From assembly GCA_003996215.1 (NCBI GenBank), contig QJPP01003544.1, positions 1-64,000 of the forward strand: a DNA stretch of 64,000 bases. The letters are read 5' to 3'. A model generated the notes under the pieces. The model was given only the letters and a program-made list of their open reading frames with translations, was not told where the DNA came from and did no database searches. Positions 33,043 to 45,613 of the stretch are shown here, piece by piece. The translations under genes and the position numbers were made by a program. Each line of letters opens with the position of its first letter. Position 1 is the first letter of the stretch. Source of the stretch: Jaltomata sinuosa (Eukaryota > Streptophyta > Magnoliopsida > Solanales > Solanaceae).

Positions 33043-35484
33043 TGTCATGACCTAACCCACCAGGTCGTGGAGGAACCTACTCTAACCACCTAGATAGATG
33101 AACCCTCACCACCCGTCCAACAGGTGACATGCGGAAAATAGAAAGTAGCAAAATAACCTTTCCTTTTATTATAAAAACCTTGTTATTACAACATTTGAAA
33201 ACAGAAAATAGTTTTACACCTGAATTTCCCCTCCCTAGGATCTAGTCTAAACATGTACAAGAGCTACTACAAGATTTATACAAAAAAGAAAAGACACAAC
33301 TTCCATCATGGAATCATAGGACAGAAGCTGCTGGAGATCCTCATCACCGTGAACATGTGAAACATCACCAACCCTGCAACCAGACTATACCCAAAAAGGT
33401 ATAGCAAGAGTAGAATCAGTACAAACACACGTACTGATAGGCATCATCGGTCGACCCGAATTTACTCCTACCATCATATAACAAAACAGGGAAAAACATG
33501 ACTGCAAATAATGTAATTTAATTTCCATCCTCCAACCCCCTCCCCGTTTTATTCAATACCAACCAACCCTTCCTACTCCTTACTCTACCAACTCCCTCAC
33601 TTCTCAGACTACCCAAGTCATACTAACCTTAGACTTCCCAAGTCTTATCAACCTTAGACTTCCCAAGCCTTATCAACCTTAGACTTCCCAAGCCTTATCA
33701 ACCTTAGACTTCCCAAGTCTCACTACTAGTCTAACCCCTAAGTCCTGACCCGGACTACCACCCTGTTTACTCTACAAATCCCCAGGATTGCATATTCCAG
33801 AAACCATCCCAACTACTGCCAGTCTAGACCCATCACCCTTATAGTACCCTCTATAACAATCCGGACCCCCAAGGGTTCCCAAGAATCTCTCTTATGATAA
33901 TACCCACTAGTGATGCAACGCCCGACTCTCAACCATCTCCCCAGCCTAGTTCTCACGTGCAACCTGACCAATCATATGACCATGAACAACTACAACTGAT
34001 TAACTACACAAATATAGCCCAGACCCACCCAGGGATCCCCTCTAGACAACACCTAAGTGTTAAGCAGACAATCCGGCCTAATCCAAGACCAACTCAATAG
34101 ATATAACAGGGTTTTCGATCACTCAAGGACCACCAACAAATATCACATTTCAATAAAATAGCCCGATCCACTCACGAAACCAATAACAATTAATGCCATA
34201 CAACAATATCAATGCAATGATGCAGTAAAATAAACCTGTACCAGGCGTGGTACCCGAGCCAACCATTAGTATCCTATACCAGGCATGGTACCCGAGCTAA
34301 CTATTTGTTATACCCATAGCAAGCGTGGTACCCAAGCCAACCGTTAGTATTCCCGTACCAGGCGTGGTTCCCTAGCCAATCGAATGTCAATTAATCCACA
34401 GTTAAATAATTAATAAACAACTTGTAAAACCAATAAGCAACACACCGTTCAATCTACAGACTGTAAAACAGGACCCTTAGACATTTTAAACAATTCCTTT
34501 AAGCAATGTAATTCATACAAACACTTAGATAAGAGTACAAAAATATACAACATTCACAGGAATCGTAAGCCATCACCTACCCCATTCTGGGTAGATGGTG
34601 AATCGTCAAATCTTGTCCAAAGACTAACCCAATTTTCCCCCTTGTTCTAGCACAACATAACCGATTCCCTTTCGAAACATTAGCAACTACGTGAATTCTG
34701 GAACCTTACCACCACCCAACAACAAAAATGGAAACCTCCTCTTAGACCTTAGTAAGATTGATGACTATATTCTTTCCACTTACATTCCCGAAAACTGCAG
34801 CTAGGAGTCCCTGATTCTTATTACCCGTGGTTTCCAAGCCTTTTCCCAGTTCCCCAAACCTTTCATTTTATTTTACCAACACGACAACAACAAGCATATT
34901 ATACGCATCACTAACCAACCACTTACTTCATGCAAACCAAATTCCCATAATAATCAGTATCCAATTCGCCAGACTCCGTGCCCGGAGGCTTAAAACATGA
35001 AATCTCCATTCCACTATACGATGAATACAAAATGTAAACAGGTCTAACTACTCATGAAAATCTAGCCTACCTGGACGTCAAGCAGCTGTAATTGTGCATT
35101 TCTGGCTCTATAAAGGCAATCTCGGCTGAATAATGGTCTTGAAATCTGTTGTTCTGCGTCTCTCCAGCCATGACCCCTCCTCCTCATAATTCCCTAGCCT
35201 TGGAGCAGCATGGGAGGGTTTTTGGAGAAACCCTCGTATGTTTTCTAACTGAGGAGGAGAAGCTTTTTAATAAAATCTCATTCTGAGGCTGTTGCCTCCC
35301 ATCGTTCTGCTGTAGCAGCATAACCCTCCGCTATAGCAGAATAATTACCGCTATAGCGGAGTGATGTCAGCTCGGATTATTTCCGAAAATCAGAAATTTT
35401 TCATGACGTCACCATATTTTTAATCGTTTTCCCCAAATTTACGAAATCGGAAAAATTTATATAACGGCGGACCCGGTCATTACA
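33043..35484 (-). repeat. 5' LTR of the nested element
   Basis: 2.44 kb, with edges TGTCATGACC and CGGTCATTACA. It has one or two more copies of a TTAGACTTCCCAAGYCTTATCAACC unit (33610-33725) than the partner LTR (28784-28860). U3 holds palindromes, including CCGCTATAGCGG at 35348-35359. Confidence 0.85.
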
Positions 35485-38400
35485 GAGGCTGAGGCATCAG
35501 ATGCAGTAATCACAAGTACCATTCTCGTCTGTGATAAAATGGCTTCGGTATTATTTGACCTAGGTTTTACATATTCTTATGTGTCTGTGAATTTTGCGTT
35601 GGGTCTGGACTTGGTATGTGATATCCTTGATTTCCCTATACATGTTTCTACCCCAGTCTGAGAGTCGGTTGTGGTGACTCATATTTATCTTAACTATTCT
35701 GTTGTTTTTGTAGGGTTGCATACTTGGGTAGACTTGGTAATCCTGGATATGGTTGACTTTGAGGTGATTTTGGTCATGACCTGGTTATCCCCTTATCATG
35801 CCGTGTTAAATTATAACACCAAGACTGTGGCTCTAGATATTCTGAGTAAGGAGAGGCTAGAGTGGGAAGGTGTGTACAAGTCTAAGCCGGTTAGGATTAT
35901 ATCATTTGTTTGGGCTAGGAAGCTAGTGGGGAGAGGTTGTTTAGCCTTTTTGGCTCATCTCCAGAATAATAGTGTGGAGTCCCCATCTATTGAGTCAGTT
36001 CCAGTTGTTTCAAAGTTTCGAGAGGTGTTTTCAGCGATTTTTCTTGGTATGCCTCCGGACAGGGATATTGACTTTTGTATTGACTTGGAGCCAGGAAATC
36101 ATCCCATTTCCATTCCTCTGTATCGTATGGCTCCAGCAGAGTTAAGAGAACTTAAGACTCAGCTTCAGGAACTCCTAGATAAGAGATTTGTCCATCCCAG
36201 TGCTTCGCCTTGGGGTGCTTCGGTGTTGTTTGTAAAGAAGAAGGATGGTAGTATGCGGATGTACATAAATTACAGACAGTTGAACAAGGTTACCATCCGG
36301 AATAAGTACCCTCTACCCCGTATTGATGATCTATTTGACCAGTTATAGGGTGCATCGGTGTTTTTGAAAATTGACTTGAGGTTAGGGTATCACCAGTTAA
36401 AAATTAGGCCTGAGGACATTCCTAAGACTGCTTTTCAGACTTGCTATGGGCATTACGAGTTCTTAGTAATATCGTTTGGTTTGACCAATGCACTGGCAGC
36501 ATTCATGAGTTTAATGAATGGGGAGTTTAAATCTTACTTGGATTCATTTTTCATCGTTTTCATTGATGATATTTTGATCTACTCCAAGAGTAGGGAAGAG
36601 CATGTTGAACATCTCCATATAGTGTTGGACATTTTAAGGCGTCAAAAGCTTTATGCGAAGTTCACCAAGTGTGAGTTCTGGTTGACTTCAGTAGCATTCT
36701 TGGGGCATGTAGTGCCAGAAAAAGGGGTGATATTAGATCCCTAGAAGATAGAGGCAGTCAAGAGTTGGGCCCGACCTAGCTCATTGACTGAGGTAAGGAG
36801 TTTTATTGGGCTTGCAGGTTATTACCGGAGGTTTGTTAAGGATTTTGCCTGCATTGCTACTCACTTAACAAGGCTGACACAGAAAGATGTACCATTTGTG
36901 TAGTCCGACAAGTGCGAGGAGATCTTCCAAAAGCTCAAGACACTTCTGACCACGACTCCTATTTTGTCCTTGCCGGTTGAAGGTAAAGACTTTATTATTT
37001 ACTGTGATGCTTCACATTCTGGTTTGGGTGCTGTGTTGATGCAGGATAGGAATGCAATAGCCTATGCTTCTAGGCATTTGAAGGTTCATGAGAGAAACTA
37101 TCCTACTCATGATTTAGAGTTGGCAGCGGTGGTCTTTGCACTCAAGATTTGGAGACACTATCTCTATGGTGTCAAGTGTGAAGTGTTCACTGATCTTTGT
37201 AGTCTGCAACATGTCTTCACTCAGAAGGATTTGAACTTGAGACAGAGGAGGTGGATGGAATTATTGAAGAATTATGATGTGACTATTCAGTACCATCCGG
37301 GTAAGGCTAATATGGTGGCAGACGCATTGAGCCAGAAAACAGCTAGCATGGGTAGTTTGGCTTGTTTGGAGGTGTCCAAATGACCACTAACAAAGGAAAT
37401 TTAGGAATTGGAGTCCAAGTTCATGCACTTGGGTATTTCAGAGCAAGGTGAGATCTTGGCCAGTGTTGAGGTCAAATCCACATTCATAGAGAAGATAAAG
37501 GCCAAACAGTTTCAGGATTCATAGTTGAGCAGGCTTCGGGGTAAGGCAATATCCAGAGAGTCTGGGGATGCCACGTTGGACTCTGGCAGTGTGTTAAACT
37601 TTAGAGGAAGGATATGTGTTCCTCGAGTCGATGACATAATTCAGGAAGTATTGGCAGAGGCTCATGGTTCACGGTATTCAATTCATCCGGGTGTAACCAA
37701 GATGTACAGAAATTTGAGGTAACTTTATTGGTGGCCTGGTATGAAAAGGGACATAGCTGATTTTGTGTCGAAGTGTCAGAATTACCAGCAGGTAAAGTAT
37801 GAGCACCAGAGACCTGCAGGATTACTTCAGCGAATGCCCATTCTAGAGTGGAAGTGAGAAAGAATAGCCATGGATTTCGTGGTGGGTCTCCCCAAGACCT
37901 TGGGGAAGTATGATTCTATTTGGGTCATTATTGACAGACTGACCAAGTCAGCTCACTTTATTTCGATCAGGGTGGATTACAATTTACAGCAATTGGCTAA
38001 GGTCTACGTGAAGGAGATTGTGAGATTGCATGGAGTGCCACTGTCCATCATTTCACACAGGGGTACGCAGTTTACTTCCAAGTTTGGGGGTAAGTTGTAC
38101 GAAGAGTTGAGCATTCAACTCACCTTTAGTACAACCTTCCATCCTCAGACTGATGGTCAATCGGAGAGGATGATTTATGTATTAGAGGACATGCTGAGAT
38201 CATGTGTGATTGACTTCGGGGGTCATTGGGACCAGTTTCTACCATTGTGTGAGTTCTCATACAACAATAGCTACCACTCCAGTATCGACATGGCACCATT
38301 CGAGGCTCTGTATGGGAGGAGTTGTATATCACTGATTGGGTGGTTTGAGGAAGATGATGTGAAACCTTTGGGCGTAGACTTGGTAAGGGAAGCGCAAGAA

Positions 38401-38950
38401 AAGGTAAGAGGTATTCAGGCCAAGTTACTAGATGTCCAAAGCAGACAGAAGGAATATGTGGATCGCAAGGTCCGGGACATGAAATTTCAGGTTGGTGAAC
38501 AAGTGTTGCTGAAAGTGTCACCAATGAAGGGAGTCATGCGTTTTGGTAAGAGGGGCAAGCTCAGACCTTGGTTCATCGGTCCATTTGAGGTTCTCGAAAT
38601 TGTGGGGCCAGTGGATTACAAGTTAGCACTACCTCCTAGTTTGTCGGGTGTCTATCCGGTATTCCATGTATCCATGCTTAAGCAATACCATGGTGATGGG
38701 GACTATATCATCAAGTGGGATGAGGTGTTACTTGATAAAGATCTTCGCTATGAAGAAGAGCCGGTTCTGATTCTTGATCGGGATATCCAAAAATTGAGGA
38801 CAAAGGTGATCAGTATGGTAAAGGTTCAATGGAAGTATCATCCGATTGAGTAAGCCACTTGGGAAACTGAGAGGGACATGCGGGACAAGTACCCTCACTT
38901 GTTTGAGGATACATGTACTACTCCTTCCTTCTTTATCTTTTTGTATTTTT
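35485..38950 (+). pseudogene. pol: pol of the Tekay-type element: protease, RT, RNase H, integrase, chromodomain-like tail
   Basis: A single reading frame from the nested insertion to the end, cut by about ten in-frame stops (35659, 36346, 36742, 36901, 37381, 37402, 37522, 37720, 37855, 38851) but no frameshift. Protease active-site region reads VLFDLGFT (altered). RT has FLKIDLRLGYHQLK, ISFGLTNALAAF and an intact FIDDILIYS. RNase H has IIYCDASHSGLGAVL and the ADALS end. The integrase zinc finger keeps HPGVTKMY...H-type residues, but the last Cys pair reads CQNY. Its catalytic domain begins MDFVVGLPK, while the second acidic residue region reads SHRGTQFTS (Asp replaced by His). The C-terminal module has GKLRPWFIGPFEVLE and a chromodomain-like VKVQWKYHP...ATWE. 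Not functional. Confidence 0.92.
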
Positions 38951-38995
38951 GAGTTTGATCATTCGGGGATGAACGATGGGTAAATTGGTATCTGT

Positions 38996-41245
38996 TGTAA
39001 TGACCGAGTCCGTCGTTATGGGTAAACTTTTCGTGCCATATTTTAGAGTTATAAAACTCCAGGTTTGGGAGTTTGAAATTCTGGGCTAGGCTAACCTCGA
39101 CCAGTTTTAGAGCGAGGTATAGTCTAGGGAAATTTGGGTGAGGATTGGGTTAGATATCTTGATTTGAGCTAGTTTACCACGTAGCCAAGACATAAGGGAG
39201 TCTATGGGACTTTTCGGAATTGAATTCGGGTAAGTAAAACTCCCAAAATCGAGGTTGACGTGAAGAGATTATTTCGGAACATTGAAAAAATAAGTGTGTT
39301 GTAAAATGGACTAGTTTTAGAGATTTTATGACTTTCTATCCCGTGTCAACCGCTATAGCGGTTTACACTCCGCCATAGCAACCTCCGCTGTAGCGGAGAA
39401 ATTACCGCTACAGCGGAAGTCAACGTCGGTCAGCCTCCGCCATAGCGGATGACTCCGCTATGGTGGTACCTCTATAGCGGAGCATGATGAGATTTAATGC
39501 AGAAACTTCCCCAAAACTATTCAGTTTTCACAAGTTTGTTTGGGAGAAGGGCTAGGGAAATTTCAAGCATTTTTCCTCCATTCTTCATCATTTTTCTTCC
39601 CTAAGGTAAGGTTTCTACTCCCCGAACTCCGTAATACTTTTTCTATGCAGTAAAATTTCTAGGAGTGGACTTGGGGAAAGGTTTGGAATAACTTAGGAAG
39701 GGTAGAATCTGGGAAAAAAGGGGGATTCTATGTGTAGAAGTTCATGAGTGTTGCTAAATTTACTGTTTTATGATCATGTGACCCTAATTTCCTAATTTTA
39801 TCTGTAAAAATGGTAGAACTAGGTGAATTAATGGTGACAAGCCCGAAAAAAGGGTGAAATTATCATGGGTGGCCTGGGGTTTAGGATTATACGTAATCCG
39901 GGTGAAATTTAAGCCATAAAGATTAATTATTAGTTATTGTGTGTTGTTTTAGACCAAGAACCGGCAGGAATTTTGAGAAATGGGAAAGCTCTAGTTGTGT
40001 AGAGCTTTGGATCATTTCGAGGTAGGGTGATGGTTTGCTTCCTGTATGCTCTGTGTGTTTAAGTACTCTTATCTAAGTAATTGTATGAAATGCATTGCTT
40101 AGGGAATGATTAGAAGTGTCTAATAGTCGTGTTAGCAGTCTGGTAAATTGAACGTTGTATTGTGCTTGTTGGTTTTACAAGTTGATTGTTCATTTTTGTG
40201 ACTGTGGATTGTTTGACTTTGGTTGGCTCGGGTACCACGCCTGATACAGAATAATATTAACGGTTGGCTTGGGTACTACGCCTGGTATGAAATATACTAA
40301 CGATTGGCTCGGGTACCACGCCTGATACGAGATAATACTAACTATTGGCTCGGGTACCACGCCTGATACGAGATAATACTAACTATTGGCTCGGGTACCA
40401 CGCCTAGTACGGGTTTACTTTATTGTGTTGTTGCATCTTTATTTAATGGTTCCTTGAGTGGACCGAGTTGTGAACTTGAATTGCGGTTGCGTATTTTGGT
40501 CCTTGAGAGGTCGGGTTGTCATATTGCTTTACGAGTTGGTCTTGGTGTAGAACGGGTTGTTTGTTTGACAGTTAAGTGTTGTCTAGAGGGGATCCAGGGT
40601 GGGTCTGAGATATGTAGCAGAATATGACTGTTTGTGTTGTGGATTATTGATCATAACTGTGAAGTGATTTACATGTGGGACAAGTTAGGTAGAGACTTGT
40701 AGTCTAGGAATACCTATTGACTTGCCTATGTGTTTTATGTACTCTTACTTGATTTCTGTACTTTTTCATACACTGTTTTACTTGGAACTGGCTGATGATC
40801 CTACCAGTACATGGTGATTGTGTACTGATACTTCACTTGCTCATCTTTTTGTGAATACAGAAATCTTCCGGCGGTTGACGCACGACCTCACTTGTAGGCC
40901 AGATACTTCAAGATATCAAGGGTGAGCTGTCGATCGAGCTGCCATGGTTTCTTTCTTATTGGTTGTAGCCCACTTGTTTCGGGCTTACACTATTTCTTTT
41001 ATTTTGTGGTTGCATCCCCGTACTCTGGTTTGATAGATATTTTCGGTACGATGGCTTTCAAATTCTAGGGAGAGATTTCCGCAGTTTATTTTATTTATTT
41101 ATAGAGTTGGTTTTATTCAAGATTGAATGCTAGTTTACTTTCTGCACTGGTTTTAAGCTGTTAGGCTAGGCTAAGAGTTGAACTCTAATGGTTCCCTCAT
41201 CCGAGGGTTGGGTGGGTGCCACTCATGACGGTCGAGGTCGTGACA
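38996..41245 (+). repeat. 3' LTR of the Tekay-type element
   Basis: Starts TGTAATGACCGAG and ends GGTCGTGACA, followed by the right TSD GTTAT (41246-41250). U3 palindromes lie at 39341-39484 (perfect 14-mer ACCGCTATAGCGGT at 39349-39362), and five GGTACC tandem units at 40223-40412. Confidence 0.9.
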
Positions 41246-41250
41246 GTTAT

Positions 41251-42966
41251 TGGGTGTCAAATCCAATTTGTAGCTACAATGATTTCTATTGTTAATATAT
41301 TCGACAAAATGATAGTATCGATTTGCCAAATCCATTTAGTTATTCGTTAATTTCAATAATCCAATGATCCCCCCACTTGCAATATTCCACAAATCTTTAG
41401 CGCTCTCACTTGATTCGATACCTCGTTGAAATTAAAGAAATCTCCACAATTGTAAATCAATTATATAAACAAATATTAGCATTATGGAACTCACATGATG
41501 ACCGGTTCAACTTGCAATACAATTGCATTTTCCCTAAGAGAATAGTTTTCTCCCTTTTCACCTTGAGGAAGTAAATATTATAGAAAACAAGTCCTTGTTC
41601 TCTTAATTGAATCATGTGAATTATCAAAGGCGAATCTAAAATTTTGAATTTATGAGCTTTGGATTGTAAAAGTTGCAATTTTTTTTATTTTTGAATAACT
41701 TATTTATATATATTCGATGAATTTCGTAATAAAAATATAAAATTTTAGCTAAAATTATTGAGTTCTATCAAATCCATGTAGCTAGAACTCTAGCTCCGCC
41801 TATAAGGGAATAGATCAAAATCTTCACATAAGATACGTATACATTGCTTAAATATAAATATAAACATAAGGCATACACACATCACATTACCAATTCACGT
41901 GATACTTATATATAAAGTTGAGTGATTTCTTGGTTAAAAAAATAATTTAGTGACTCTAATGATATTTATGCAAAATTGAATGATTATTTTATTGCAAAAA
42001 ATTAGTTTAGCAACTTTTGTGCAATAAAGTAAAAATTGGTCACCATCCATTAAACAAAAGGTCAATTTTAGAGAAGGTCACTCAACTTGTAGTATCTTGC
42101 GGTAAAATCATTGAGTTTCTGTTTCTAACTACAAAGTCACTTAACTTTCACTTTATTTGATCCCGTATCATTCTTCATATATATATAAATCATAATCATT
42201 TTATTAAAACTATTATTTAAAATAAAATTGAGGAAAGACATCAAATGCACTTTGAACTTGTTCAAAAAAGTCGATTATACACTCAAACTATTGTGACGAC
42301 CTATTACACACCTATACTATTTAAAAGTGAATTGATTTTCACCCTAACACACATATAACTAGTCACATGATGTGAGATGTATTACACTTGCGTCACATCA
42401 TCGCTGCTATGCCAAATTCTAAATTTTTTTCTCTCCATGTCACCAAATTGCTTCTTCTTCACTATACACCATCAAAGCCACTATAAAACCAACATCATTA
42501 CTGTCATACCATCACCAAATTCATACATTTCACCACCAAAATTAAAATAATCACTACAAATTTTATCACCTACCATTGGAATCACGCCAACACCATTGTC
42601 ACCACAAAGATGCAAAGAACCACCACAAAATTCAACATTCATAACAAAACTCATCATTGAAATCACATCCCACCATTGTCGCCATCAAAAGTTACAAAAA
42701 GTCACGACAATTTGACATCCATCACCAAGTTCATATTAAAATTGCACCACCACCAATAAAATTTAATACACACCAAATTAGAACAACCACCACCATTATC
42801 ATTATCAATTTCTTCTTCATCATCTACCACCAAATATCTATACAATACCATCACAAAATTATCTTCAATTTTTACTTTTTATTAATAACTCATTTTTTTC
42901 TTTTATTTTAGATCTACGCCTTTTGCTTATCAGAATTTCATATAGTGGGAGAAATAGAATCAACAG
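41251..42966. other. Intergenic with decayed repeats
   Basis: No gene. A possible small hAT-like MITE with AAAGGCGAATCTAAAATTTT and CTAGCTCCGCCT ends lies at about 41630-41803 (no clear TSD). A CACCA/CATCACCA-rich block at 42440-42830 resembles the interior of the element at 19815-20891. Confidence 0.4.
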
Positions 42967-42969
42967 TAA

Positions 42970-44480
42970 GGGTGTGTTTGGTATGAAAAAAATATTTTTC
43001 ATGAAAAATATTTTATGAAAAATAAGTTGGTTTCTTATTTATTTTCTCTTGTTTGGTTGGTGAGTGAAAAAGATTTTGTGAAAAATATTTTCTATTGTTT
43101 GATTGATGAGTGAGAACACATTTTTTAAAAATATTTTTTAGGGGGTAGTTTGGGAGTTGAGGGTGGGGTGGGAGGCTGGGTGGGGTGGAGGTGCCAAAAA
43201 TATTACTTTTTCTAAAAAAAAAATATTTTTTTAAAAAAAGTTAAAAATTGAATTTTGAGTAGGGTGGAGGTGGTGGAGGTAGGGGTGGGGATTACAAAAA
43301 ATATTACTTTTTTTTAGAATAATTATTTTTTAATTTTTTTTTAAAAAAATAGATTTTGGGTGGGGTGGGGGGCTGCACGGGGTGGGGGGCTGCACGGGGT
43401 GGGGGTTGAGGTACAAAAAATATTATTTTTTTAAAAAAATGATTTTCTCTTTTAGAAAATTGGGTCTTGGGCGGGGCTGGGGGGCTGCGTGGGGGTGAGT
43501 GCTGGGTACAGAAAATACTACTTTTTTTTAAAAAAAAGTACTTCTTCATCTCGTTTTATGTGACACACTTTTCTTTTTAGTCCGTCCCAAAAAGAATGTC
43601 ACTTTTTTATAATTAGAAAAAAATTAACTTTGAAAATTTTCTTTTACCCTTAATGAAATGATTTACAACCACACAAATGTTAAAGGATTATTTTAGACCA
43701 TAAGTTTCAAAATTCTTTTTTTTTTCTTAAACACCGTGTCAAGTCAAAGGGTGCCACATAAAATGAGACGAAGGGAGTAATTATTTTTGATTTTTTTTAA
43801 AAAAAATTGGGTTTTGAGCGTGGTGAAGGTGGTGGGGCAGGGGGAAAATGGGGTACAAAAAGAAATTAGATTTGGGTGGGTGGAGGGTGGGGTACAAAAA
43901 AAAATTACTTTTTTTAAAAAAAGTTAATTTTTTTATAAAAAAATGAGTTTACATTGGGGTAGAGGAGGGGGGAGGGGGAGAGAGGTAAGGTGGGGTCCGG
44001 TGGGTGGGGTTGTGGTACAAAAAAAAATTAAAAAAATTATTTTCAAAAACTTAGGGTGGGTGGAGTTTGGAGGGGTGGAGGGTTTGGGGTAAGGTGGGGT
44101 GGGCTGTGGGTTGGATTGGTGAGTGTGGGTATAAAAATAAAATTTAAGAGATTAATTTTTTTTAAAAAATTAAAAAAATTTGGAGTGGAGATGAGGGTGT
44201 GGTGAAATAGAAAAAATATTTTTAAAAATTGTGTAAAGTAGAGGTGGGGGTGGAGGTAGGGGGAAGGAGTAGGAGGGTGGGGTGACGTGAGTGCGGGATT
44301 GGGGTATTTTTTAAGGGTGGGGACTTGTTTTCCCTATTTTCATTAGATAAGTCATTTTCCTTATTTTGAAGGAAAATGTTTTTCTAAAGAAAATATTTTT
44401 CAATTTTTTTGATCAACCAAACACAAGAAAATAGAAAAATATTTTTCAGAAAATATTTTCCTCCTTACCCAAACACACTC
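42970..44480. mobile_element. Tourist/Harbinger-like element with G-rich tandem interior, TSD TAA
   Basis: Ends GGGTGTGTTTGGTA (left) and the complement of the right end, GAGTGTGTTTGGGTA, are inverted repeats, extended by AAAATATTTTTCA-type sequence on both sides. TAA flanks at 42967-42969 and 44481-44483. The interior repeats a ~90-120-base unit: a GGGTGGGGTGGGGG-type G-rich segment, then TACAAAAAATATTACTTTTTT. No transposase. Confidence 0.7.
43541..43777. mobile_element. Stowaway-type MITE nested in the G-rich element, TSD TA
   Basis: Left end CTTCTTCATCTCGTTTTATG and right end CATAAAATGAGACGAAGGGAG are inverted, the usual CTCCCTCCGTCCC-like Stowaway end. It is flanked by TA (43539-43540 and 43778-43779). 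237 bp, non-coding. Confidence 0.85.
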
Positions 44481-44826
44481 TAAAGAGGTAATTGAAATTG
44501 GAGAAAGTTACTTCATTGAATTGGGTTTGTCAAATAACAAAAACTTCTCATAAAAGAACTGTTCGAAAAAAATCTGTAATTTTTCAATGAAACAATAATT
44601 ATCTATCCAAAAAACTATATTTACTTAACTTGTGAAATTGATTAATTTAGCTTGTGTCATTTTTTAAAAATAAAATGGATGTATATTTTTCTTGAATAAA
44701 AGAAAGAATGAAGATGTAATTTTTAATAATAAAATATATATAAAGATTTGAAATGATATTGAGAAAAAGAGAGTGAAGAAAATGAAAATTTCTATGAAGG
44801 TAAATGTTAAAAATGGTGATTCACGG

Positions 44827-45604
44827 GGGTGGAGATCCCCTCCAGTGTTGTTCAATACAGTTCTTGATATATGCCATGTGTCTATCCAACTAATTAAAGG
44901 TTGAGATCAACCAAACATGGTAATGTAATTTTTATGCAAATAAAAAATTACTAAGAAATTTCATGCTAACGGCAGCCGTTAAAATTACCCCCACCCAGCG
45001 CATGTTTCTCCCACTCAATGTAGCAGGTGGGACCCACCATGAAACACATAAATCTACAATATATTGTGTATATTTTCTTTTTTTAAAAAAATAAAAAAAA
45101 TTGAAAATCATCTTTTAGTTTCTCAAAATTTATAGTCTTAAACGCAACGATTACAGGGATGAAGTGCATTTAGTGAAAACTTTCAATTATTTTGTTTACT
45201 GTAATCTGCATCATTACATGTATTTTTTAGGGGTATTCATCGTATGTCTATAACAAGGTAAAAAGTAATTTCCTTTTTATATTGTGTAAAAGTTAAATAA
45301 TATCATGCTTTACATTGAGATATAGAAGAATTTAACATCATAGAGTCTGCAAATTAATTATAGTCCCAAAAAGAAGTGAATACACAAGAATAAATAGATA
45401 ATTACAAGGAGCCAAATGCAGGCACAGTGATTATAGATGACCGCCGTTAGCATGAAATTTCTTAGTAATTTTTTATTTGCTTAAAAATTACATTACCATA
45501 TTTTATTGATCTCAACCTTTAATTAATTGGGTAGACACATGACACATATCAAGAACTATATTGAACAATATTGGATGAATGATCACTGGAGGGGATCTCC
45601 ACCC
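44827..45604. mobile_element. Mutator-like MITE with long inverted ends and 9-bp TSD
   Basis: The ends GGGTGGAGATCCCCTCCAGT and ACTGGAGGGGATCTCCACCC are exact complements at the tips, and homology continues for about 150-180 bases (through the CATGCTAACGGC block) on each side. The 9-mers GATTCACGG (44818-44826) and GATTCATGG (45605-45613) flank it with one mismatch. Long ends with a 9-bp TSD identify a MULE-type element. The centre is not coding. Confidence 0.85.
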
Positions 45605-45613
45605 GATTCATGG

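Larger units (their letters stand above)
28210..35484 (-). mobile_element. Nested non-autonomous LTR retrotransposon with an antisense ORF
   Basis: Read on the minus strand: 5' LTR (35484 to 33043), primer site TGGTATCATAGCC (33040 to 33028), a 2.6-kb internal region, 3' LTR (about 30451 to 28210). The LTRs are related to those of the host element (TGTAATGACC start, GTCATGACA end, the same palindrome cluster and tandem units). The insertion interrupts the protease coding region; the flanking 5-mers GAAAC (28205-28209) and GAGGC (35485-35489) look like a TSD with two G-to-A changes. No gag or pol is present in the element's own direction. Confidence 0.8.
24328..41245 (+). mobile_element. Full-length Ty3/gypsy chromovirus (Tekay/Del type) with a nested element inside
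   Basis: TG...CA LTRs with a perfect 5-bp TSD. The order is 5' LTR, primer site, gag, protease, RT, RNase H, integrase, chromodomain-like tail, 3' LTR: a Ty3-type order. The very long LTRs and the tail around VKVQWKYHPIE...ATWETERDM fit the Tekay/Del chromovirus lineage. About 7.3 kb of another element (28210-35484) sits in the protease region; without it this copy would be about 9.6 kb. The two LTRs have clearly diverged, so insertion is old, and the coding region is full of stops. Confidence 0.88.

Noticed and set aside
43304..43549. Pro-rich minus-strand frame at 43304-43549
   Set aside because: Product of the G-rich tandem repeats within the Tourist-like element.
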